This document shows, piece by piece, positions 44,831 to 55,439 of a DNA stretch of 64,000 bases. The number at the start of each line of letters is the position of its first letter. The first letter of the stretch is position 1. Both the position numbers and the translations under genes were made by a program. A model generated the notes under the pieces. The model was not told the DNA's origin, searched no databases, and saw nothing but the letters and a program-made list of their open reading frames with translations. Location of the stretch: the NCBI GenBank assembly GCA_965153355.1, contig OZ231126.1:102486001-102550000 (forward strand), read 5' to 3'. This stretch comes from Flaccisagitta enflata (Eukaryota; Chaetognatha; Sagittoidea; Aphragmophora).

Positions 44831-47800
44831 TGGCGTGTTCAGGATTTCCCAAAAATGCAAAAAACGCCTGTGCAGAAAGTTTGGGCACGTTATTAGGTTA
44901 GCATGACACAAAAAAATCATCAGCCGGGATTTTCTCTGAGTCCTCGGACCTCACCACTTCTTTAAAGCTGGCCTGTTTAGCCCAAAAGGGTCTTTTGATG
45001 TACAACCCTCAAAATTGAAATATTGCAAAATGGTCAAAATTTTGATGAATAAGCACTTTTTTTGAGCTCATTAGGGAGCAAAAACATGTCAGAGGGAAGT
45101 GTGGTGGGTGGGTGAGGGGGGTGCCCCATGGGGTGGGGGCATGTGGGCCAGATTGGCCAAAATTGAGGTCCTGATGGAGGTGGTTGTAAAAATGACGAAA
45201 ATTCAAAATGTTGATTTTTTTGGTCAAAATATGTTGTAACTTGATGATTTGAGCGAAAAAACCAAATGTAAATCAGAATCATGGGTCAAAAATGCCAAAT
45301 AACAGCCCTTGTGGTTTTTATTGATTTCAGGGTATCTACCATTCAACTTTGAAGGCTGATATCTCCTAAACGGTTAGGAGAAAATATTTTTGGTTAATCT
45401 CACTGAAAAGAGCGCTCAAAAAAATTTCAGAAGCTTGTGAATTTTGTCCATTTTCATTAAAAAATGGTGCCTCAGTAGTCTTGCAAAGTACAGCAAAAAA
45501 TTACTTTTTTGACTGTTTGACCTATACCACTTGGGGTGTTTCATAGAGGGCTCATGATCGAATTTGGGGCTGGCTGTGAAATCATAGTTGGGGTTTAGTT
45601 AGATGAAGTCCCCGAGCTCTTTCCTTGGCTTCCTGGAGGCTTTCACGAGTTACTCGGCCTCTGTACAGGTGGCCAAAAAGGCTAAAAAAGGCCAAAAATG
45701 TCAAAAAAGCTCCAAAATTCAAATTTTTTGTTTAATTTGATTAGAAGAACCAAAATGTCTTTCTAGTTTACTCAGTTATATCTTATGGAATTGGGCTATG
45801 CTGAAAAATGACCAGCAAAAGCCGTGGGAGTCTCTAAGGACCCCAAAATGGCCACAAAAGGGCAAAAAATGACTTATTTCAGGGAATATCAAAAAATAAT
45901 GAAAAATAATGAAATTTTTTTTATCAAATCATTGATTCATGCAAAAATATAGTTTAAGTGAAGTACAAGAGACTAGAAATAGCAAAAAAAATCGACCCTC
46001 ATGGCTGTATTCAGGCCAAAACAGGTCAAATATAGCCAAAGTTTAAAATGACAAAGCTTCAAAATTCAAATTTGTTAATTTGTTTAGAAAAACCAAAACT
46101 TTGTAGTTTACTCAGTTAAAACTTATGGAACTGTGCTCTGCTGAAGAACAACCAGCGAAAGCCCTGGGGGGGCTCTAATGACCCCACAATGGCCAAAAAA
46201 ACGGCCAAAAATGACTCATTTTAGGGATTACAGAAAAATAATGAAAAATATTGAAATTTTTTTTTATCAAATCATCGATTCAAAAATATAGTCTCAGTGA
46301 AGTACAAGAGACTAGAAATAGCAAAAAAATTTGACCCTCATTGCTGTACCAGGCCAAAATCAGGTCAAATATAGCCAAAGTTGGCTTGAAATGACAAAAA
46401 AGCTTCAAAGAAATCATTAATGATGACGGTTAACAACCTGGCGGAAAGATTATTTTTTGATAATCCCTTAAATGAGTCATTTTTGGCCCTTTTTTTGGCC
46501 ATTGTGGGGTCCTTAGAGCCCCCCCAGGGCTTTTGCTGGTTGTTCTTCAGCAGAGCACAGTTCCAAAAGTTTTAACTGAGTAAACTGCAAAGTCATTTTG
46601 GTTTTTCTAATCTAATTAACCAAAAAATTTGAATTTTGAAGCTTTTTTGTCATTTTAAGCCTACTTTGGCTATATTTGACCTGTTTTGGGCCTGATACAG
46701 CCATGAGGGTCGATTTTTTTTGCTATTTCTAGTCTCTTGTACTTCACTGAAACTATATTTTTGCATGAATCGATGATTTGATAAAAAAATTTCATTATTT
46801 TTCATTATTTTATGATATTCCCTGAAATGAGTCATTTTTTGCCCTTTTGTGGCCATTTTGGGGTCTTTAAGTCATTTTTCAGCATAGCTCAATTCCATAA
46901 GATATAACTGAGTAAACTAGAAAGACATTTTGGTTCTTCTAATCAAATTAACCATAAAAATTTGAATTTTGGAGCTTTTTTGACATTTTTGGCCTTGTTT
47001 AGCCTTTTTGGCCACCTGTACAGAGGCCGAGTAACTCGTGGAAGCCTCCAGGAAGCCAAGGAAAGAGCTCGGGGACTTAATCTAATTATACCTCAACTAT
47101 GATTTCACAGCCAGCCCCAAATTCGACCATGAGCCCTCTATAAAACACCCCAATGGTATAGGTCAAATGGTCAAAAAAGTAATTTTTTGCTGTACTTTGA
47201 GACTTCTGAGGTGCCATTTTTGAATGAAAATGGACAAAATTCACAAGCTTCTGAAAGTTTTTTGAGTGCTCTTTTGAGTGAGATTAACCAAAAATATTTT
47301 CTCCTAACTGTTTAAGAGATATCAGCCTTCAAAGTTGAATGGTAAATACCCTGAAATCGATAAAAACCACAAGGGCTGTTATTTGGCATTTTTAACCCAT
47401 GATTCTGATTTACATTTGGTTTTTTCGCTCAAATCATCAAGTTACAACATATTTTGACCAAAAAAATCAACATTTTGAATTTTCGTCATTTTTTACAACC
47501 ACCTCCATCAGGACCTCAATTTGGGCTAATTTGACCCTCTTGCCCCCACCCCATGGGGCCCCCCCTGACCACCCACCCCACCACCTTCCTTGATGTTTTT
47601 CCTACCCAACAAGCCCAAGAATGAAGATTTTTGGCAAAATTTTGACCATTTTGGCAATATTTCAATTTTGAGGGTTGTACATCAAAAACACCCTTTTTGG
47701 GCCTTGACAGGCCAACTTTAAAGAAGTGGTGAGGTCTGAGGACTCAGAGAAAATCCCGGCTGATGATTTTTTTGTGTCATGCTAACCTCATAACGTGCCC

Positions 47801-47852
47801 AAACTTTCTGCACAGGCGTTTTTTGCATTTTTGGGAAATCCTGAACACGCCA
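44831..47852. mobile_element. 3.0-kb palindromic transposon inserted in gag
   Basis: The left end TGGCGTGTTCAGGATTTCCC (44,831) mirrors ...GGGAAATCCTGAACACGCCA ending at 47,852. It is flanked on both sides by ATGTTGACGC (44,821-44,830 and 47,853-47,862), a 10-bp direct duplication. The two arms pair over nearly the whole length, with a centre near 46,410-46,440. Each arm holds internal duplications of about 345 bp (the block ACTCAGTTATA...CTGCTGAA...CCAGC at about 45,765 and 46,108, mirrored on the right). No gene inside. A 9-11-bp duplication and very long inverted arms fit Mutator-like or foldback elements; superfamily is inference. Confidence 0.9.
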
Positions 47853-47862
47853 ATGTTGACGC

Positions 47863-50573
47863 ACATTAGGCCACTGGCGTTTGATGAAGTCATTAAAATG
47901 ACGGAAGCTTGTGTAAAAGTTCTCACTGATCATTTCCTTCAAGGTGTGGTAGTAACGGGTAGTCTTGCTCATGAACACCGCAATAATAGTATAAGAAGTC
48001 ACATCCTTGCTTATGCTAGTTTTGACTGTTTCAATGAAATTTCTGATGGTTCTTTTGAAATGAAAAATTTCATCTTGCCCAGCTGGCGTATGGTCAAATT
48101 TATAGTTATGTGTTATTTTTTCTATAAATTTATAATGGCCCATGTTTGTGGTCCCACCACAAACATTGCCATTTTGCATATGGTCAAGGATGTAACCCTC
48201 ATCTAATTCTTCCATTGTTGGATAATTCATCACCGGTCCTTTCTCTTCCTCTTCAGCCGGATCACCCAATACATGTCTTACCGGTGGTGGATGCTCCGTG
48301 ACGGTCGATATCCTCGGATCTCCGTCATCGTAGTCATGAAGCAGCTCGACGCTTTCCTCGTCGCTGCTCGTCCACTTCCTCCCGAGCTCGACGACATGAA
48401 CCACCCATTTTCGCTTTGCTCGGCCCACTTTTTCAGCCTCTTTCCTCTCGGTGGCGACGCATCTCTCTTCGCGCCCAAGCGCTCGACCGCAGGTACCCTT
48501 TTCGCTTCCATCTTTCTCTCACTTCTAAACTTTTCTCTTCTTCTTTTCTCGCCATTACCTTCATCGTCCTCATCCTCTGATTCTGAAAGCTCCTTCACTT
48601 TATCATCGCATCCTCCATTTACGCGTCTCTGTCTAACCTCTTCTTCCTCCTTTTCCTCTTTGCTTCTGGAGCTTGCTGAAGCGTCGCGCCTTCTTGATTG
48701 CTCCCGCGGCTCTACTTCTTCTTGCTTTGGTTGGGCAGGGTTAGCTAACAGGGGTTCCCCATCTTTTCTTCTCCTCCTCCCTGCTGAGATTTTTCATCCC
48801 CATTTCGGATGATTTCGCCTTTCTTCTCCAGTACTTATCCCGCCCATTTGTTTTTCTCTCTGACGCATTACTTTCCTCTGATCTACTGCTTTCTCGGGTA
48901 ACCTTTCCGCCACCTTTTCCTTTTGGGCTGATCGCTCGGCTTTGCCTCTCTGTCGCTTCTCTCTTGGCATCATTTTGTCTTTCCCATTCTTTAAATCTCT
49001 CTGCCTGCTCAGCCGTGAGTGTAACTGTGCCTGCATCTGCCGGCGCTCTTTCCTGCGATCTCTCTTGCTTCTCTTTCATTTCTTCTTCCTCTTTTCTTTT
49101 CCTTTTCTTCCTTTCTTCCTCTTCTCTCTTTTGCTTTTCTTTTTCCTTTTCTTTCTCTTCTCTTTCTTTCTTCTCTTTTTCTTTCTCGCTTCTCTCTTTG
49201 ATTTTCCTTTGCTCGTCCACCTTTTCTCTCTGCCTCGCAATCTCTTCTTGGTTTTTCTTTGATTTTTCTTCCTCCTTTCTTTTCTTGGTTTCCTCTGCCG
49301 GGTCTTCCTCCTTCTTCTTTCCTTTCGCCTCCTTTCCGCTTGCCTTAGGTGGACTTTCCTCTTCTGTGTCTGAATATTCCGTGGAAGACGTCTCGCTGTC
49401 TGTTGAACTAGGGCAGGAAGATGAAGAATCCCTTGACATGCTTCTGTCCCTTCTTTGGACAACTCTTTGATCTGTCTGCCCCTCTGCCATGCTTTTGCTC
49501 GAACAAGCAGCTTCCGCATTCGTGGGTTTCTTATCTGCCACTACCTTCTTCTTTTCTCCTTCTTTCTCTCCACCTTCCCTAATTCTCTTCTTCTCTATCT
49601 CCAGCTCCTGTATCTGTCTCTGTAGAGCCTCTTGTCTTCTCTCGACGTCTTCCTCTTCTCTTTTCTGCGCCTCTCTGCGCTGTCTTTTCTCTTCTTCCTT
49701 CTTCCTCTCTATTTCCTTCTTCCTTTTTATCTCCTCTTTCCTCTTCAACTCTTTTTCCTCATCATCTGAAGAAGTGACTGTCAACACGCAATTTGTTTCC
49801 ACCTTCACAGTTACCTCATGATCTCTGGTCAAGTCTATCTCCTCCGGCTTCTTAGCCCGGTTGTGTGGCTGCTTGCTATTTGTTTCTAGGACGCTAGCTC
49901 TCTTTTCCACACCTCTCTTGACGCCGCACACTTCGCCTTTGACGTCGACTATGAGACTTTGCCCGGATTCGCTTCTCTGGGGTTTCTGTGGTTCTTCTTC
50001 ATCTTGTAACCAAAGCCTCATAGTCTCCGCCATGGTTCCTAGTTGGTCCTCGAACTTGGGGCCACTGGCCTGTATTTGGTCCAACGTATCTGCCATATCA
50101 GCCACCTCTCTCTGCATACCAGTCATTTGTTTGAGCATCTTTGTCATCTCCTTCCTTTGCCTTTCCATTTGCTTCTCAGCGAAAGTTTTCAGCTCTTCCA
50201 TTTCTCTCAACTTTTGGGCATGATCGTCCATCGTTCTTTTTTCCTCCTCCATCACAGTTGTTGTTGATAAGGTTGTTGTTGTTGTTGTTGTTGTTCTTTT
50301 GCTGCCCATCACCGCCACTGTTATCACTACCATCACCAACATCAACGCTGCAAACATCACGACCACACATTTCATTACCCCTTCTATCACTATCACCATT
50401 GTCACCATCACCACCACCATCACCTCCAACATCACCAAATCCATCACCACCTCCATCACCACAGCACTCGCCATCAACGGCAGTCGAGACACTGTCAACC
50501 GGAAACAGCGCCGGGCAAAGGGGGCCGGGAAAACGGCGCCACATTCGTTCTTCATCCGGAACAACGGTCCCAT
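47863..50573 (-). pseudogene. gag: Retrotransposon Gag, N-terminal and central part, interrupted
   Basis: Three minus-strand segments in order: a long Glu/Lys-rich coiled-coil region (50,573-48,741) with MEELKTFAEKQMERQRKEM early on and near-continuous EKERKK blocks; an acidic/basic linker (about 48,764-48,434, KELSESEDEDDEGNGEKRR); and a capsid-like region (48,428-47,863) with EKITHNYKFDHTPAGQDE and later FRHFNDFIKRQWPN. Frames change at A4 (48,764-48,767) and A5 (48,429-48,433), both homopolymers. The capsid frame runs to the palindromic insertion and resumes in frame on the other side. The true start is uncertain: a Met at about 50,230 begins the coiled coil, but an open frame continues upstream to the 13.3-kb insertion and beyond it at 63,924-64,000. 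Confidence 0.6.
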
Positions 50574-50834
50574 CTGTCAGCGCGGGTTCCGCCCAGTAGT
50601 CCTACAGTACTTAGTACTATACCCAAGTAGTCCTACTAACCCACTAGTCCTCCTGCCCACTAGTCCTCTTGCCCACTAGTCCTCTTGTCCACTAGTCCTA
50701 CAAAGAAATGCCACTAGTCCTAAGGGGAAAAACATAAGACATTCCACTAGTCCTAACACAGATTTGTAAATCCAAGCCCAATAGCCCAGTAGTCCTAAGG
50801 CAAATCTTAATATTCCTGTCAAGGCCCACTAGTC

Positions 50835-50947
50835 CTACTCCAATCAAGTCTGTTATTTGATTGAAAATGCATGTTTTTCTTTAAAAGAATCTTGAAGTTA
50901 GTCGTTTTAAATCATATTCTTTGAAGCCTTAGGTCTTAAGTTCATCT
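50835..50947 (-). pseudogene. Continuation of the reverse transcriptase fragment beyond the foldback
   Basis: Minus-strand reading from the ACTA site gives VDELKT, stop, GFKEYDLKRLTSRFF, stop, RKTCIFNQITD, in phase with the segment ending at 54,091 when one ACTA is counted. This is the expected C-terminal tail of that RT family and confirms the foldback boundaries. Confidence 0.6.
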
Positions 50948-51289
50948 ACTACACCGTGCTGCCTAGCTGTGATAGGTAGGAAAAAATGACACAGCTTAGC
51001 CACCTATTCTGGAGTGTTATATACAACTAGACGGATGTCCCCATGCGTGAGACCAAAATTTCTGGATTTTTTTCGGAAAACGCCGTTATGTTCTAAAATG
51101 CCGTGAACTGATATTTTTCACCATTTTTTAAGACAATGAGCTGTGGCAGCTGCTTTGGTCAGAAATGGTCAAACATTATTGATATGGCACTGTGGCACTG
51201 AGACACAATCACGCAAAAATTCAGGCCAAGCAGCCATCATTTGATATCATATTAAGCCATAAAATGCTGTTAAACTGGCATTTTCAAGT

Positions 51290-51545
51290 ATTTTTAGTCG
51301 CATGCACGCAACTCTATGACCCGCTTTGTCCGTCTGTTGGTTGGTCCGTCGGTCCGTCGGTCCATCGGTCAGGCTTAGCTTTTTTTTGTCATTTTACATC
51401 ATTTTAAGTAATTTTAGTCATCTTAAGTTATTTCAAGACAATTTACATTTAATCTTTTAGTCTTTTGGTTTTTTAGTCTTCAAATCTTTTGGTCTTTTGG
51501 TCATATGGTCTTAACAACCACACGCGACTGTAAGGTTTTGGCCTT
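51290..51545 (-). repeat. Family A repeat
   Basis: TTTTTAGTCGCATGCACGCA at about 51,291, (GGTCCGTC) repeats, then CCACACGCGACTGTAAGG and TTTTGGCCTTGTTTTG near 51,540. Confidence 0.7.
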
Positions 51546-51928
51546 GTTTTGAAGTTACTCTCTTTTATTGCAGGACAGTAGCTTCAAAAATGCCAAAAAA
51601 AGGGTAAAAGGTGCTAAAACAAACATGTATCAAAGTTTCTCAACACAGCGTTGCAATTTGGCCTCATCAAAATCCCGTAAAAAGTCGTTAAATGCGGTTA
51701 AAATGGCATTTTAAGCTTTTTTTACAGCATTATTGCTCGTGCAACTGCTCTGGTGGTCAGAAATCAGTGAAACCATGATGAGTTGGCGCTAAAATTAGAG
51801 CAGTGCGAGGAACTCGATAAGTGATATCGTGTGCCAATTATTAACTACTAATCGTTTGCAGGTTTTGCCCACTTAAAACCGCCATAGATCGGTTGCCAAT
51901 CTTTGTCAACCAATATAAGTGTAACTGA

Positions 51929-51929
<1 letters not shown>

Positions 51930-52002
<73 letters not shown>

Positions 52003-52022
52003 CTCTCTGACTCTCTTTCCCT
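51930..52022. repeat. (CT)n microsatellite
   Basis: About 35 CT units followed by GACTCTCTCT variants. Confidence 0.9.
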
Positions 52023-52194
52023 CTTTCTGGCTCACTATGCGACTTAACAATAGCACTTCTGTTCATGGGCCAAGTGATCGCGTTGGATGATGATCAAATC
52101 GAGCGCACCTGTTTTGGTCAATTCATGGATGATGCGCGCTCTCTCTCAACTCATTCTTTTCATTTTGTGCTGTGTGTATCTTTGGCATAAAAAC

Positions 52195-52432
52195 AATATT
52201 GGATACACGCAACCCCAGTCACAGGCGGGTGGGCAGGGGCTGAGGTCACTTGGATTATTCGACAGGAGCAGTGAGGCCAAAGACCGCAAAAACCCAAAAA
52301 GTAAAGTGTGACGGATGGAGGGATGGACGGACAAGCCAATGGATGGACAGACTGATGGACCAACAGACTGACGGACCAACGGACGGAGCGACAAAGCCGG
52401 GTGTAGAGTCGCGTAGCATGCAACTAAAAAGA
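52195..52432 (+). repeat. Family A repeat, complete copy
   Basis: TTGGATACACGCAACCCCAG, GGCGGGTGGGCAGGGGC, GGAC-type microsatellite at about 52,310-52,395, then GGGTGTAGAGTCGCGTAGCA and CAACTAAAAA. Together with the copy at 8,460 it defines the consensus length, about 220-240 bp. Confidence 0.75.
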
Positions 52433-52865
52433 TGGAAAAAGAATTTAAAAGAAAATTACAGCATACAAATTGGGAATGGTTTTCTAAAAGTATTTATCAA
52501 AAACATGAAGTGCAATTCACTCCAAGGCATAAGTGGCACATTGTATCAGAAGCAACAAGTGATAATTGCCCTCAAAAACTGGAAACCGGAAACCAGACAC
52601 CGCGGTTTCAGCAACATCCGGAACCAGAAGTCTCATGGGGATTAGGAGGCTCGTCGAAATTGCATCGAAATTGCATCAAAATTGTGGCGAAAATGCTCTG
52701 TCGCAAGGGTCTAGCTAAAATACATTCATCCAGATATTTTAAGCGATTCAGAACAATTTCAAGTCGTAAAAATGATATTGGAAGGCCAGAAAATGCCGTA
52801 AAAATGGAATATCTGACACTTTTCAGGGTAGTAATTGAGACAGTTAGGTCAATATTATCTCTAAG

Positions 52866-53180
52866 TGTGTGTGTGTGTGTGTATGTGTATGCATGCGCGT
52901 GAGTGTGTGTGAGTGTGAGTATGTGTGTGCGTGTGCACGTGCGTGCTTGCGTGCATGCTTGTGTGTGTGTGTGTGTATCTGTCTGTCTGTCTGTCTGTCT
53001 GTCTGTGTCTGTCTGTGTTTAGCTACTTATGCATTATAATACTTTGCTGAGTTAACTATGTTTCAAAATCAGAATTAGAAACAAGTTGTGATTGATAATA
53101 GTACCAAACTCTCGGTCAAAATGAAGCATTCCGAGGCTTGTTCTTGCATTGCTCCCACCGCATGTTCACGAGTAAATCTC

Positions 53181-53250
<70 letters not shown>

Positions 53251-53312
53251 CGCACTAACGCATGTAAAAAACACACATCTATGCGCGCACACACACACAC
53301 ACACACGTAAAT

Positions 53313-53352
<40 letters not shown>
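52866..53352. repeat. (GT)n/(TGTC)n and (CA)n microsatellites in mirrored positions
   Basis: GT-rich and TCTG-type repeats at 52,866-53,025 and (CA)n at about 53,183-53,352, separated by about 160 bp of ordinary sequence. The mirrored order suggests that they are the two inner arms of the foldback. Confidence 0.8.
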
Positions 53353-53357
<5 letters not shown>

Positions 53358-54090
53358 TAAATGCAACACGAGCAGAGGAGTTGCATGGGCCTAAACACCC
53401 AAAAAAATGCCACAAATACTATCTTAACTGCATTTTACGACCTTTTACGGTACAGTTGAGCTTCACTAGAGCACATGCCAAGGGGCTGGGCCAAATAATG
53501 CCTTATAGTGAAGCTGCCCTATTGCCAACATAGAAATAACTAAAAAATCTTTCAAGGGACTGTAAGTTAGATGCCTTAAAGGCGGGCATGCCTTATTAGC
53601 GGGAGGGCTCTAGCGGTGCTCCACTGTACTTTGACGGGACAATATTGCAACACTGTTGAGAAACTTTATAATTTGTTTGTTTTAGGCTCTAATACACTTT
53701 TTCTGGCAGTTTTCAAGTTACTGTTATGCTCTACGAGTGAGTAACACCCAAAAATGCTTAAAAATGCCATCTTGACGGCATTGAACTGCAAAAAATGATA
53801 TGAGTTGATTTTAGCATGACCCAAATTTTTGCTTGATCGTGTATCAGTGCCATATCATTACTGTTTGGCCATTTCCTGACTAGATTGGCAATTCTTCAGT
53901 TTCATGCACAAAATAAAAATACCATTTTATGGCATTTTACGGCTTTACTTATGTTTTCTCGTCAAAATCCAAACAGAATTTTTGGTCTCACGCATGGGGA
54001 CATCCATCTAGGTGTATTTAACACTCCAGAATAGGTCGCTATGCTGTGTTATTTTTTCCTTTGTATCACAGCTAGGCAGCATGGTGACTA

Positions 54091-54693
54091 AAGATCTGCA
54101 TATTAGTAAAAGATCTTCATATTTTGACGTAAGTTGAGCATATCTTATCGATTGACCATAATAGATACCAAAGGCTGATTTTTTTTGTATACAGCTGTCT
54201 ATGTATGGAAAGTTAACAAGATCAAAAGAGAAATCATCGTGTTTATCATAGACAGAAAAATTTTCTGATTCAATTTTTAAGTCTAAGTATGTTACTACCT
54301 GAATATTATTAGATTCTAATTCTATTTCTAGATCTTGAGGGTATATTCTATAGATATGAACCCTAAAGGTTGGAAATTAGCTACAAAGAGATCATCAATG
54401 TATCTCCCATTAAGCTTGAATTTTCTTGCTGTAAGAAGATCTACCTTAGAAATTTCACCCACATAGTCTGATTCATAACTATATAAAAGTAAATTAGCAA
54501 TATCCGTTCTAGAATCAAGACCCATAGGAATTCCTATCACTTGCTTATAAACATTTTCACTATATTTTACATGAATTTTATCCAATATAAATTCTAAAAT
54601 TTCCTGCATGTCTTCCGATCTAAATGAGAATTTATTGTTAGCTTTTGTAGGACTAAAATAAGCCTCATTTAAATTGACATTTATGTGAGGCAC
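54091..54693 (-). pseudogene. Reverse transcriptase fragment (GIPMG ... RYIDD type), possibly Penelope-like
   Basis: The minus-strand frame 54,693-54,328 carries KQVIGIPMGLDSRTDIANLL and LNGRYIDDLFV, the fingers/palm block and catalytic Y-x-D-D of a reverse transcriptase. After a frameshift near 54,350 the protein resumes with RIYPQDLEIELESN, VVTYLDLKI, DFSFDLVNFPYIDSCIQKKS and GIYYGQSIRYAQLTSKYEDL, the order seen in a family of invertebrate RT ORFs that I associate with Penelope-like elements (moderate certainty). It runs up to the ACTA site of the 3.1-kb foldback. The same reading resumes at 50,947 and continues to about 50,835 with GFKEYDLKRLTSRFF and two stops. The N-terminal part is missing. 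Dead copy. Confidence 0.7.
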
Positions 54694-54833
54694 CTAAATA
54701 GGTCACGGATTTGCGACTAATAGAATCTGTGTGTTTTATCATTTTTCGGTCCCTATGTCAGTCTGTAATGTTTGTGTTGAAAATTCATAGAGGCCTAGTT
54801 TGGCCCTATGTGTATAAAAGGGGAATGTCCACC

Positions 54834-55362
54834 TGTGCGCGCTCCTACGCGCTTTTTCGATGCTCTTTTTATTTTGATGCATTTAACTCACCTACCTTCC
54901 ATTTAACTTACCCCTGGTGAGACGCTTTGTCATTAATTTGATACTCGATTGAAACGGGAACAGATTTTCCCTTTAAGGACGGGAGAGATTTTCTTTATAG
55001 GAACATACAATCTATGCTTAGTCTATTTGTCTCTTTTGTGTCCATTTCCTTCTATTATGCGTCTATTTTGCGTCAATGGTAAAGAAATTGGCAAGTTTCT
55101 AATGATTCTCTCAATTTCCCCATTTCAGATGATAAATGATACATGAATTTTATCATTGTTTACCTCGATACCCCTAAGTCAGGACCGAGTTGAAGTTTTT
55201 GCAGGTATAAGCATTTCCAAGGCTTGTAATATTGATACATATTGATTCTTGTAAACAATTGCTTGTTTATAAATAATTCATTGTTTATAATAAAACATTT
55301 TTGCAGACCCAGTAACCGTCTCTGCATTTACTACTACTGCCGAAGAAAGGGGGGATCGCGGA
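54834..55362 (+). repeat. Left LTR
   Basis: 529 bp, TGTGCGCGCTCCTACGCG to GGGGGGATCGCGGA. By eye it differs from the right LTR at two bases (A/T in CCCCATTTCAG, G/A in GGCTTGTAATATTG). An AATAAA signal lies near 55,291 within TTTATAATAAAAC. Confidence 0.9.
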
Positions 55363-55439
55363 CAAGCTTCAACTCGATGGCTTCGCCGACGTCTTTCCGG
55401 TCCGGATGGTGACGTCATCGGCAGCGACGCTACGAGAAC

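Larger units (their letters stand above)
50952..54086. mobile_element. 3.1-kb foldback element with 4-bp target duplication
   Basis: Ends CACCGTGCTGCCTAGCTGTG and, mirrored, CACCATGCTGCCTAGCTGTG, flanked by ACTA (50,948-50,951 and 54,087-54,090). Arms of about 300 bp include GGATGTCCCCATGCGTGAGA (about 51,034) and its complement (about 53,986). The interior holds two family A repeats and GT/CA microsatellites. CAC ends with a 4-bp duplication are compatible with a Chapaev-type (CMC) non-autonomous element, which is inference. It interrupts the reverse transcriptase fragment, whose reading continues on both sides. Confidence 0.8.

Noticed and set aside
53116-53533. Cys-Val and Thr-His repeat ORFs
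   Set aside because: Products of the (CA)n microsatellite.
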